Under the pieces are notes generated by a model that had not been told where the DNA came from, searched no databases, and saw nothing but the letters and a program-made list of their open reading frames with translations. This document shows positions 51,511 through 58,692 of a stretch of DNA of 64,000 bases, piece after piece; position 1 is the first letter of the stretch; each line of letters begins with the position of its first letter. Source of the DNA: Denitromonas ohlonensis (GTDB taxonomy: Bacteria; Pseudomonadota; Gammaproteobacteria; Burkholderiales; Rhodocyclaceae). Made by a program: the position numbers and the translations under genes. The stretch spans positions 124,001 through 188,000 of the forward strand of contig NZ_VMNI01000008.1 in NCBI RefSeq assembly GCF_007625205.1, in the 5' to 3' direction.

Positions 51511-52593
51511 TCATCCATTCCGCCGCGCAAAATCGGCCATGAACTCGGCCAGCGCGCTGGCGCCGGCGTCGGGCATGGCGTTGTAGAGGCTGGCGCGCAG
51601 GCCGCCGATGCGGGGATGGCCGCGCAGGTGATGCAGGCCGTGGGCTTCGGCCTCGGCGACGAAGCGCTCGGTGAGGGCGGCGTCGGCGAGGTGGAAGCGG
51701 ATATTGGTGACGGAGCGATGGGCGGGCACCACCGGGGCGGTGTAGGCGCCGCCGCTGCCGTCGATGACGCGGTAGATCCGCTCGGCCTTGCGCCGGTTGG
51801 CGGCGGCCAGGGCGGCGAGGCCGCCGGCCTCGGCGATCCAGTCAAAAACCAGGGCGGCCACGTGGATGGCGGCGGTGGGCGGGGTGTTGTAGGTGCTGTC
51901 CAGCTGTGCCTGGGTGCGGTAGCTGAACGCCGTGGGCAGCTGCGGGCTGGCACGGTCGAGCAGGTCGTCTCGCACCACGAGCACGGTGAGTCCGGCCAGA
52001 CCGAGGTTTTTCTGGGCGCTGGCATAGATCAGGCCGAAGCGGGTGATGTCGAGCGGTGTGGCGAGAAAGCAGGAGGTGGCGTCGGCCACCAGCGGCACGG
52101 CGCCGACGTGTGGCAGCTCGGGATAGGCCAGGCCATCGACGGTTTCGTTGGGGGTGATGTGGCAGTAGGCGCAGCCTGCCGGCAGATGCCAGCGGCCGGC
52201 GGTGGGCGCGGCCAGTGGGGCGGCGCCGATGTAGCGCGCGGCAATGACCACCTCGGTGTAGCGGCGCGCTTCGTCGATGGCGCGCTGCGACCAGTAGCCG
52301 GAGTCGGCGTAGGCGGCGCAGCGGGCGGTGCCGAGCAGGTTCATGGGCAGCAGCGAGAACTGGTGCATGGCGCCGCCGGCGAGGAACAGGATGCGGTAGC
52401 CGGGCGGCAGGCCGAGCAGCGCGGCGAGGCGTTCGCGGGCATGCGCCAGCGTGGCGCGGAAGGCGTCGCCGGTGAAGGGGCGCTCGACCGCTGCAGCGCC
52501 ATCGACACCGCGGACGAACAACTCGTCGCGGGCGCGATCGAGCACGGCGTCGGGCAGGCGCGCGGGGCCGGCGGCAAAGCTGTAGGCGGTCAC
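51511..52593 (-). CDS. SerC-like PLP aminotransferase lacking phosphate-binding residues
   Basis: 360 residues, equal to SerC (362). The PLP site is intact: Lys in YASAQKNLGLAGLTV, Asp in VADATSC, Trp in DSGYWSQRAI and the Thr/Asn loop ITPNETVDG. The residues that hold the phosphate of phosphoserine in E. coli SerC are changed: His41-Arg42 (SHRGKEF) are Phe-Thr (PFTGDAF), and Arg329 in GHRVVGG is Pro (GHPRIGG). Arg335 for the carboxylate is kept (GLRAS). So it is a fold-type I transaminase probably acting on an unphosphorylated amino acid. It starts with GTG overlapping the upstream stop (GTGA), and the position in the PQQ operon suggests a role there. Confidence 0.82.
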   Translation of the reverse strand: MTAYSFAAGPARLPDAVLDRARDELFVRGVDGAAAVERPFTGDAFRATLAHARERLAALLGLPPGYRILFLAGGAMHQFSLLPMNLLGTARCAAYADSGYWSQRAIDEARRYTEVVIAARYIGAAPLAAPTAGRWHLPAGCAYCHITPNETVDGLAYPELPHVGAVPLVADATSCFLATPLDITRFGLIYASAQKNLGLAGLTVLVVRDDLLDRASPQLPTAFSYRTQAQLDSTYNTPPTAAIHVAALVFDWIAEAGGLAALAAANRRKAERIYRVIDGSGGAYTAPVVPAHRSVTNIRFHLADAALTERFVAEAEAHGLHHLRGHPRIGGLRASLYNAMPDAGASALAEFMADFARRNG

Positions 52594-53087
52594 AGCAGTC
52601 CGCCGTGGCTGCCGGTGGCCATGAAGAACAGCAGCGGGATCGACAGCATGGTGTTGGTGCGCGAGGACAGATGCGTGATGCGCGAGCAGCGCAGGCGCTC
52701 GTCGATGCTGGCGGGCACCAGGCCGAGCACTTTTTTCTGGTGCGGCCACAGCACCAGCCAGACGTTGAGCATCATCAGCGTGCCGATGTACATGCCCACG
52801 CCAATCGGCGCCAGGCTGCCTTGCAGGGCGAGCGCGTCGCTCAGCCAGCCCTGCCGCCACAGCATCAGCAGGCCGGCACACCAGGTGACCACCGAGGCCC
52901 AGCGAAAAAAGCCGTGCTCGCGGTTGAGCAGCGCCTGGAAACGCGGGCTGCGGTCATCGCTCAACTCCTCGGCACGCAGCGGTTGCCAGCTGGGGCGCTG
53001 CACCACGCTGGAGTAGTTGTGGCCAACCCAGATGATGCCGGCGATGAAGTGCGCCCAGCGCACGGTGAGGTCGAGCAGCATGTCCAT
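52590..53087 (-). CDS. Short PuuD/urate-oxidase-N-type membrane protein
   Basis: 165 residues with four membrane helices. WAHFIAGIIWVGHNYSSVVQ and GTLMMLNVWLVLWPHQKKVL match the membrane domain of PuuD urate hydroxylase (Urate_ox_N), including the NVW-PHQKK segment, and the paired histidines suggest heme binding. It is about half the length of the PuuD membrane domain and has no cytochrome c domain. The Shine-Dalgarno GAGG is formed by the stop of the 31-residue gene upstream, and its own stop overlaps the SerC-like GTG. A redox partner role is inferred; urate oxidation is unlikely without the rest. Confidence 0.72.
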   Translation of the reverse strand: MDMLLDLTVRWAHFIAGIIWVGHNYSSVVQRPSWQPLRAEELSDDRSPRFQALLNREHGFFRWASVVTWCAGLLMLWRQGWLSDALALQGSLAPIGVGMYIGTLMMLNVWLVLWPHQKKVLGLVPASIDERLRCSRITHLSSRTNTMLSIPLLFFMATGSHGGLL

Positions 53088-53095
53088 GGCGCGCC

Positions 53096-53191
53096 TCAGC
53101 CGGCCAGCAGGCGTACCAGCGCCGCCAGCACCAGGGTGAGCAGCACGCCGAGGGCGATGGTGCCGCGCGCGGTGTCGTAGGGGTGGCGCAT
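53096..53191 (-). CDS. 31-residue single-helix membrane peptide in the PQQ operon
   Basis: A short gene: ATG at 53191 one base after the pqqE stop, TGA at 53096-53098. A strong GGAGG lies six bases before the ATG. The peptide begins MRHPYDTARG and continues into a hydrophobic helix (TIALGVLLTLVLAALVRLLA), so it should be a bitopic inner-membrane miniprotein. Tight coupling to pqqE and to the PuuD-like gene (eight-base gap) suggests that it is a small subunit or anchor for that membrane protein. No known family was recognised. Confidence 0.65.
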   Translation of the reverse strand: MRHPYDTARGTIALGVLLTLVLAALVRLLAG

Positions 53192-53192
53192 C

Positions 53193-54338
53193 TCAGTCCT
53201 CCAGGAAGGCGGTGGTGACGGTGCCGGCGGCGCGCTTGAACAACGGCTTGCGGAAGCGCAGCGGGCGGGCGGCGGTGTCTGTCGCCTCGCGCACCCGGGC
53301 GTGATGCGGCGAGCGGCCGCAGGCCGGGTCGGTGTTGCCGGCGTCGCCGGTGAGCAAAAAGGCCTGGCAGCGGCAGCCGCCGAAATCCTTTTCCTTTTCG
53401 TCGCAGGACACACAGGGCTCGGGCAGCCAGTCGAGGCCGCGATATTTGCGGAACAGCGGCGACTCGTGCCACAGCCAGGCCAGCGGCTTGTCGCGCACCG
53501 ATTCGAACTCGAGGCCGGGAATCACGCGCGCTTCCTGGCAGGGCATGGCCACGCCGTCGGGGGCGATGGTCAGGTGGATGGCGCCCCAGCCGTTCATGCA
53601 GGCCTTGGGGCGGCCCTCGTAGTAGTCAGGGATGACGAAGTAGATGGTCATCTTCTTGCCCAACTTGTCGCGCCAGCGCTGCACCACCTGTTCGGCTTCG
53701 CGCACCTGTTCGAGGGTGGGCATGAGTTCGTCGCGGTTCACCAGGGCCCAGTTGTAGTACTGGATGTTGGCGAACTCGATGTACTCAATGCCCAACTCGG
53801 CGGCCCAGGCGATCATCGCGTCGGTCATGCCGATGTTCTGGCGGAAGACCGGCATGTTGAGCACCATCGGAAAGCCGTGCGCCTTGATGCGGCGGGCGGC
53901 GTCGAGCTTGCGTTCGTGGGCGGTGGCGCCGACCAGCGCGTCGGTAACCGCGGCCTCGGTGGCCTGCAGCGAGAGCTGGATCTGCTTGAGGCCGGCCGCC
54001 TTGAGCGCCACCAGGCGTTCTTCGGTGAGGCCGATGCCGGAGGTGATCAGGTTGGTGTAGAAACCCAGCTCATTGGCGTAGGCCACCAGTTCTTCGAGGT
54101 CGGGCCGCTGCAGCGGTTCGCCGCCGGTAAAGCCCAGCTGCAGGGCGCCCAGCTCGCGCGATTCGCGCAGCACGCGCTTCCATTCGTCGGTGGTCAGCTC
54201 GCGGGCGGCGTAGTCGTCGAAGTCCAGCGGGTTGTTGCACCAGCTGCACTTGAGTGGGCAGCGGTAGGTGAGTTCGAGGGACAGCCACAGGGGCTTGCCC
54301 TGGCCGTCGAGCGTGAGGCCGTTGCTGTCTTTTGGCAT
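53193..54338 (-). CDS. pqqE: PqqA peptide cyclase PqqE (radical SAM, SPASM)
   Basis: A 381-residue radical SAM enzyme that cross-links Glu and Tyr of PqqA, the first step of pyrroloquinoline quinone synthesis, with PqqD as peptide chaperone. The radical SAM motif is YRCPLKCSWC (CX3CX2C). The SPASM auxiliary-cluster cysteines are in PCVSCDEKEKDFGGCRCQAF and DPACGRSPHH. The ATG at 54338 with AGGAG upstream is used; the frame is open further but runs through pqqD. Standard length. Confidence 0.97.
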   Translation of the reverse strand: MPKDSNGLTLDGQGKPLWLSLELTYRCPLKCSWCNNPLDFDDYAARELTTDEWKRVLRESRELGALQLGFTGGEPLQRPDLEELVAYANELGFYTNLITSGIGLTEERLVALKAAGLKQIQLSLQATEAAVTDALVGATAHERKLDAARRIKAHGFPMVLNMPVFRQNIGMTDAMIAWAAELGIEYIEFANIQYYNWALVNRDELMPTLEQVREAEQVVQRWRDKLGKKMTIYFVIPDYYEGRPKACMNGWGAIHLTIAPDGVAMPCQEARVIPGLEFESVRDKPLAWLWHESPLFRKYRGLDWLPEPCVSCDEKEKDFGGCRCQAFLLTGDAGNTDPACGRSPHHARVREATDTAARPLRFRKPLFKRAAGTVTTAFLED

Positions 54339-54364
54339 GGTGGTGCTCCTGTTGCTTGTCTGGT

Positions 54365-54649
54365 TCAAGCGTGCAGCCAGCCCTTGTCGGTGGCCACGTC
54401 GAGAAAGGCGCGCACGCCCTGGTCGATGTCGTCGGCGGGGCCGGGGAAGGCGACCTGCAGCTCGGCGATCAGCTCGGCCACGGTGTGTTCGCCGTCGCAG
54501 CGCTTGAGGATCTCGCCGGCGGAGGGGTTGAGTTTGATCAGCCCTTCCGGGTAGAGCAGGATGTAAGCGTCCTGGCTGGCTTCCCAGCGGAACATGAAGT
54601 GGGGCGACAGCTGCGGGCGGCGGTCGGTGGCGGTCGATGTGATGGTCAT
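54365..54649 (-). CDS. pqqD: PQQ biosynthesis peptide chaperone PqqD
   Basis: A 94-residue RiPP-recognition (winged-helix) protein that binds PqqA and delivers it to PqqE. RPQLSPHFMFRWEASQDAYI, LLYPEGLIKLNPSAGEIL and CDGEHTVAELIAELQ are typical. It lies between pqqA and pqqE with gaps of 63 and 26 bases; pqqB and pqqC, which often separate pqqA and pqqD, are absent. Confidence 0.96.
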   Translation of the reverse strand: MTITSTATDRRPQLSPHFMFRWEASQDAYILLYPEGLIKLNPSAGEILKRCDGEHTVAELIAELQVAFPGPADDIDQGVRAFLDVATDKGWLHA

Positions 54650-54674
54650 GGTGGCGAGCCTCTGGACAATGGCG

Positions 54675-54704
54675 GGGGCGAAGGCGGCAAGCCGCCACCG
54701 CCCC
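54675..54704 (-). promoter_or_regulatory. Strong hairpin between pqqA and pqqD (attenuator or mRNA stabiliser)
   Basis: GGGGCG-AA-GGCGG-CAAG-CCGCC-AC-CGCCCC is an 11-pair GC-only stem with one small symmetric internal loop, eight bases after the pqqA stop. There is no T run, so it is more likely to protect a short pqqA message or reduce read-through than to terminate fully. A short abundant pqqA transcript is known in methylotrophs; its occurrence here is inferred. Confidence 0.6.
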
Positions 54705-54712
54705 GAACCGGC

Positions 54713-54787
54713 TTAGCGGACGTAGACGTAAGCCGTGACTTCGAAGCCCAGGCGGATTTCGCAGTAGGCGGGGGTTTCCCAGGTCAT
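54713..54787 (-). CDS. pqqA: PQQ precursor peptide PqqA
   Basis: A 24-residue ribosomal precursor of pyrroloquinoline quinone. It reads MTWETPAYCEIRLG then FEVTAYVYVR; the Glu and Tyr of the invariant EVTAY (E-x3-Y) become the PQQ skeleton. AGGAG lies seven to eight bases before the ATG at 54787. Length and the W-x-x-P-x6-R-x-G-x-EVT pattern match canonical PqqA. First gene of the operon, with an FNR-type box about 160 bases upstream. Confidence 0.95.
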   Translation of the reverse strand: MTWETPAYCEIRLGFEVTAYVYVR

Positions 54788-55244
54788 GTGTGTCTCCTCA
54801 ATGGCGGCGCGGCCCCATGCCGTGCCTGACACCATTATTGGGAGCCACGTGCCGGGCGCGCCATCCACCATCTGCCGCAATCCGCTACAGAAAATCATGA
54901 TTGACGGGCATCGACATGAAAATCCGGCTTGACACAAGCAACTAGTTGATATGCATCAAGTTTTCAGGCGTCACAAGCCATGGCACGCGCCATCGAAAGC
55001 ACGCCGTTGATATCCCACCGGGCGGCGACCCTCCGGGCAGGCCGACGGCGCGCCTCACCCCGCCGGCTCGCCCCCGAGGCGATCACTGACGAGTCCGGGA
55101 AACGGGACAACGATCAAGCGTGCATGGCCTTCAGCGGCGGCGACATCGCCGATAAACGCCGGACCACCGGCGGCGTGCGCTCGACAAGGCCTACGAAAAT
55201 GCCGCACTCTGCGCGATCCCGTCGGACCACGACGGCATCGGCGA
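54788..55244. other. Regulatory/intergenic region upstream of pqqA, no gene supported
   Basis: Holds the FNR-like box at 54946-54959 and the presumed pqqA promoter. Beyond about 54980 the sequence again becomes GC-rich; short frames there are Arg/Ala-rich, lack ribosome-binding sites and match nothing I recognise, though part may be further decayed coding sequence linked to the GNAT remnant at 55245-55635. Confidence 0.5.
54946..54959. promoter_or_regulatory. Perfect FNR/ANR/Dnr-type binding site upstream of pqqA
   Basis: TTGAT-ATGC-ATCAA fits the Crp/FNR-superfamily consensus TTGAT-N4-ATCAA exactly. It lies 159-172 bases from the pqqA ATG on the minus strand, in an AT-rich patch. If activating at minus 41.5, transcription would start near 54911. 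It suggests oxygen- or nitric-oxide-responsive control of the PQQ operon. Confidence 0.62.
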
Positions 55245-55635
55245 CGCCAAAGGCAGTTGCCGATGGCACAAGGGGCGCGATTGGTCACCGGGACGCGATC
55301 GAAAGCTCGCCGGCGTAACCGTCGGGTGCCGGTCGAGATGCCCTACCCCGCGCCGACATTTGACGTCCTTCTCAAAGCGGGCGCCTACCGCACGCACCGG
55401 CTCGCTGGCAAAACCCTGCCGCCAATGTGCACGGCTCAGCGCCCACTTGATGTCGGGCTCCACCAGTCGTTGGGATGCCACCGGTCCGGTGGCGCCGAGC
55501 ACGCGCCCGGACGTCTTTTCTTCGATGCCTCAGGATCCGCGACCACACAGCGACCAGTGGCCGACCATGCAGGCCACGGCCCCCCCAGCGTTCGCCTTCG
55601 CTCAGGACGAGGCGTGGTGTCGGCATGACACACGC
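55245..55635 (-). pseudogene. Decayed GNAT N-acetyltransferase gene
   Basis: Minus-strand fragments in different frames line up as one RimJ/RimL-like GNAT protein. MPTPRLVL (near 55625) is a typical start; MVGHWSLCGRG in another frame matches the family's MVGHWSLRGYG, and, after an in-frame stop, GIEEKTSGRVLGATGP, then EPDIKWALSRAHWRQG and FASEPVRAV, match the acetyl-CoA-binding segment. Downstream similarity fades. At least one frameshift and one stop separate the pieces, so no functional protein is expected. Boundaries are approximate. Confidence 0.6.
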
Positions 55636-55691
55636 CATGCGAAGCCCGTGCGCCGGCAAACCGCGCTCAAGCGGCTGCCGGCAACGCGCGT

Positions 55692-57677
55692 TCAGCGCAC
55701 CAGATGCAGAAAGTGCATGTGCTTGTGGTACTGGTCGATGATGTCGCTGATCACGCCTTCTTTTGACCAGCCCATGATGTCGTAGTCCTGACCGCCCTCA
55801 CGCAGGTGGATTTCGGCGCGGTAGTACTTCTGCTCCTCGGCCACCTCGCTCTCGGCCACGTCGGGGCTGAGGAAAGCCGGTTTGATGTGGGCACGGGCGC
55901 GCACCTGGTAGAGAAAGTCGATCTCCTCGCCGTGCGCCACGCTGAGCGCCACGTGGTCGGGGTCGGTGCTGGTCACCGTCGCGTCAATGCCCTTGAGCTT
56001 GAGCTCGGCGGCCACTTCGTCGCAGGCGGGCCGGCCGATCTGGGCGATGAAGCGCTGCACGACGTCGCGCGTGGGGTAGTCGACGATGTTGTGCAGGCGG
56101 TCTTTCCACGAGCCGCTGACGGCCGGTGGGCCGACGGGCGCGGAGTTCATCTGCAGGCTCTCGCGCTTGTAGAGGTCGATCCGCAGCGCCTTGATGAGGC
56201 CGTAGGTGGCCACCAGCAACACCACGGCAAAGGGCAGCGCGCTGGCGATGGTCATGGTCTGCAGCGCGCCGAGGCCGCCGGCCAGCAGCAGCACGATGGC
56301 CACGATGCCTTCGCCGCCGGCCCAGTAGATGCGCTGCCACAGCGGGGTGTTGTCATGACCGCGCGAGCACAGCATGTCGACCACCATCGAGCCGGAGTCG
56401 GAGGAGGTGACGAAGAACACCACCACCATCACCATGGCGAGCATCGACAGCACGCCGGAGAACGGGAAGTTCTCGAGGAAGGCGAACAGCGCCAGCGCCA
56501 CGTCGGCCGACACCGCCTCGCCCAGCGCCACCTGGCCCTGGTTGAGGATCAGCTCGATGGCCGAGTTGCCGAACACCGTCATCCACATCAGCGTGAAGCC
56601 GGTGGGCACAAAGAGCACGCCCATGGCGAACTCGCGGATGGTGCGCCCGCGCGAGACGCGCGCGATGAACAGCCCGACGAAGGGCGCCCAGGACATCCAC
56701 CAGCCCCAATACAGAATCGTCCAGCCGCCGATCCAGTCGGTCTTCTGGTAGGCGAAGAGGTTGAAGGTATTGCTGACAATGTCCGAAGCGTAGGCGCCGG
56801 TGTTCTGCACAAAGGTTTGCAGCAAAAACACCGTGGGGCCGAGCACCAGCATGACGATGAGCAGAATCACCGCCAGGCCCATGTTCAGCTCCGACAGGAT
56901 CTTGATGCCCTTGTCGAGGCCGGTGGCCACCGACAGCATGGCCAGCCCGGTCACGCCGATGATGAGCACGATCTGCACCGTGGTGCTGACCGGGACGTCG
57001 AACAGGTGATTGAGGCCGGCATTGACCTGCATCACCCCGTAGCCCAGCGAAGTGGCCACGCCGAAGACCGTGCCGATCACGGCAAAAATATCCACCGCAT
57101 GGCCGATGGGGCCATAGATGCGCTCACCGATCATCGGGTACAGCGCCGAACGCAGGGTCAGCGGCAGGCCATGACGATAGGCGAAAAACGCGAGAATCAG
57201 CGCCACAATCGCATAGATCGCCCAGGCATGCAGGCCCCAGTGGAAGAAGGTGATCTTCATCGCCGCGCGGGCGGCCTCGACCGTGCCGGGGTCGCCGACC
57301 GGCGGCGACAGGAAGTGCATCACCGGCTCGGCCACGCCAAAGAACATCAGGCCGATACCCATACCGGCCGAAAACAGCATGGCAAACCAGGTGAGGTTGG
57401 AGTAGTCGGGCCTGGAGTGATCCGGCCCGAGCTTGATCTCGCCGTAGCGCGACAGGCCCAGGAAGGTGACCGTCATCAGGATGATGGCCACGGTGAGCAC
57501 ATAGAACCAGCTGCCGTTGGCCACGATGCTCGCCTGCAACGATTTGAACGTGTCGTTGGCCGTTTCGGGCGCCAGGGCGGCGAAGGCCACCAGCGCAATG
57601 ATCAGAATGGATGCCGGATAGAACACCGGCGCATGGAACCCGGCCTTGGCCGGTACTGCGGTTTGAGACTGAGTCAT
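55692..57677 (-). CDS. betT: BCCT family choline/glycine betaine transporter BetT
   Basis: A 661-residue betaine/carnitine/choline transporter with 12 membrane helices and a long C-terminal cytoplasmic domain (residues about 510-661) that regulates activity by osmotic strength in BetT-type carriers. The family signature is in GGWTILYWGWWMSWAPFVGL, with GMGIGLMFFGVAEPVMHF in the first half. BetT-type carriers are proton-coupled choline importers; bet dehydrogenase genes are not adjacent. Single-gene unit. Confidence 0.94.
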   Translation of the reverse strand: MTQSQTAVPAKAGFHAPVFYPASILIIALVAFAALAPETANDTFKSLQASIVANGSWFYVLTVAIILMTVTFLGLSRYGEIKLGPDHSRPDYSNLTWFAMLFSAGMGIGLMFFGVAEPVMHFLSPPVGDPGTVEAARAAMKITFFHWGLHAWAIYAIVALILAFFAYRHGLPLTLRSALYPMIGERIYGPIGHAVDIFAVIGTVFGVATSLGYGVMQVNAGLNHLFDVPVSTTVQIVLIIGVTGLAMLSVATGLDKGIKILSELNMGLAVILLIVMLVLGPTVFLLQTFVQNTGAYASDIVSNTFNLFAYQKTDWIGGWTILYWGWWMSWAPFVGLFIARVSRGRTIREFAMGVLFVPTGFTLMWMTVFGNSAIELILNQGQVALGEAVSADVALALFAFLENFPFSGVLSMLAMVMVVVFFVTSSDSGSMVVDMLCSRGHDNTPLWQRIYWAGGEGIVAIVLLLAGGLGALQTMTIASALPFAVVLLVATYGLIKALRIDLYKRESLQMNSAPVGPPAVSGSWKDRLHNIVDYPTRDVVQRFIAQIGRPACDEVAAELKLKGIDATVTSTDPDHVALSVAHGEEIDFLYQVRARAHIKPAFLSPDVAESEVAEEQKYYRAEIHLREGGQDYDIMGWSKEGVISDIIDQYHKHMHFLHLVR

Positions 57678-57807
57678 TGGACAGCGTTTTCCCTTTGAAA
57701 CCAGGGTAAACCTTAGATGAAAACGCTGCGTCTTTGCGGCCTAACTGCGGATCGACGGGTCATGGCAGCCCGGATTTCGCGAAAAAGCCCATGTTGATTC
57801 GCGTACG

Positions 57808-58215
57808 TCAATGCTCTTTGCCGGCGTAGATCCACATCGGCTCCGTCTTGCCGGCGCGCTCAAAGCCCATGGCCTGGTAGAAAGCCACGGCGTCGCCATC
57901 AGCGGTGAGCATTTGCTGATGAAAGCCAGCATAGCGCTTTAGCAGCGCAGCCATCATCTGCCGCCCCAGCCCCTGGCGCCGGAACTCCGGGTGCACCAGC
58001 AGATGCGGAAAATAGACCACCAGGTGCCCGTCGGAGATCGCATTGCCCAGGCCCACCAGACGGCCGTCGACGCGTGCGGTGACCAGGCTGTGCGACGCGC
58101 GCAGCGCCGCCATCAACGCCTCGGGCTTGTCGGCGGCAGACCATTTGTTGGCGCGATACAGCGCCAGCACTTCGTTGGCCTTGACCGGGCGATCGAGGGC
58201 GATATCGAGTGGCAT
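57808..58215 (-). CDS. GNAT family N-acetyltransferase
   Basis: A 135-residue single-domain acetyltransferase. The acetyl-CoA loop is HPEFRRQGLGRQMMAALL, and the C-terminal AVAFYQAMGFERAG is the usual closing segment. The substrate is unknown. It is downstream of the excalibur-domain gene on the same strand, 53 bases apart. Confidence 0.9.
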   Translation of the reverse strand: MPLDIALDRPVKANEVLALYRANKWSAADKPEALMAALRASHSLVTARVDGRLVGLGNAISDGHLVVYFPHLLVHPEFRRQGLGRQMMAALLKRYAGFHQQMLTADGDAVAFYQAMGFERAGKTEPMWIYAGKEH

Positions 58216-58268
58216 AAGACAGGCCTTTTATGGGCGCAAGCAGGGCGCTTGGCCGACGCAAATCATGT

Positions 58269-58562
58269 TCAATCGTTGCACCACTGCCGTTCGCAGGGCG
58301 CACCATCGTTGTCGCCGTCCATTTTCACGCCGGGGCAGTTCCGCAAAAAGAAGGTGGCTTCGGCGCAGGAGCGCATTTGCGAGCAATGGGTTCGACCATC
58401 GCAGGCGTACTGCGCCGCGGGTCGGATTTCGGTCGTCCGTGCTGCGGATGGCTGCGCCGCATTGGCCAGACTCAAAGGCGCGGTGTGGTGGTAGTCCTGA
58501 TAGGCGCCGTAGCCCTTCCAGCCCGCCACCGCCAGCAGGGCAATCATTAGCAAGCGTGTCAT
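58269..58562 (-). CDS. Excalibur calcium-binding domain protein, exported
   Basis: 97 residues. A short N-terminal hydrophobic segment (LLMIALLAVAGWKGYGAY) anchors or exports it. The C-terminal 45 residues are the excalibur domain: CDGRTHCSQMRSCAEATFFL, then KMDGDNDGAPCERQWC, with the DxDxDG-like calcium loop and the paired cysteines. Such proteins are often surface- or nuclease-associated; no nuclease domain is present here. The ATG at 58562 is preferred. Confidence 0.88.
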   Translation of the reverse strand: MTRLLMIALLAVAGWKGYGAYQDYHHTAPLSLANAAQPSAARTTEIRPAAQYACDGRTHCSQMRSCAEATFFLRNCPGVKMDGDNDGAPCERQWCND

Positions 58563-58692
58563 CCGATTCTCCAAGACAATTCACCAGCCACGCGCAATCA
58601 GACCGCCTGAGCCCACCATCACAACGCGTCGCTGGTGCAATGACGAATGGATCTACGATACGCCTCGCGCCATCGAACGAAAAGACCACCGC

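Noticed and set aside
51212-51514. 100-codon minus-strand frame filling the gap between the SerC-like and PyrD-like genes, with ATGA overlap to the former
   Set aside because: The overlap is tempting, but the product is Pro/Arg/Ser-rich without any structured segment, and it overlaps the better-supported PyrD-like start. It was left out.
55806-57698. 630-codon plus-strand frame opposite betT
   Set aside because: His/Gln/Arg-rich shadow of a membrane protein gene.
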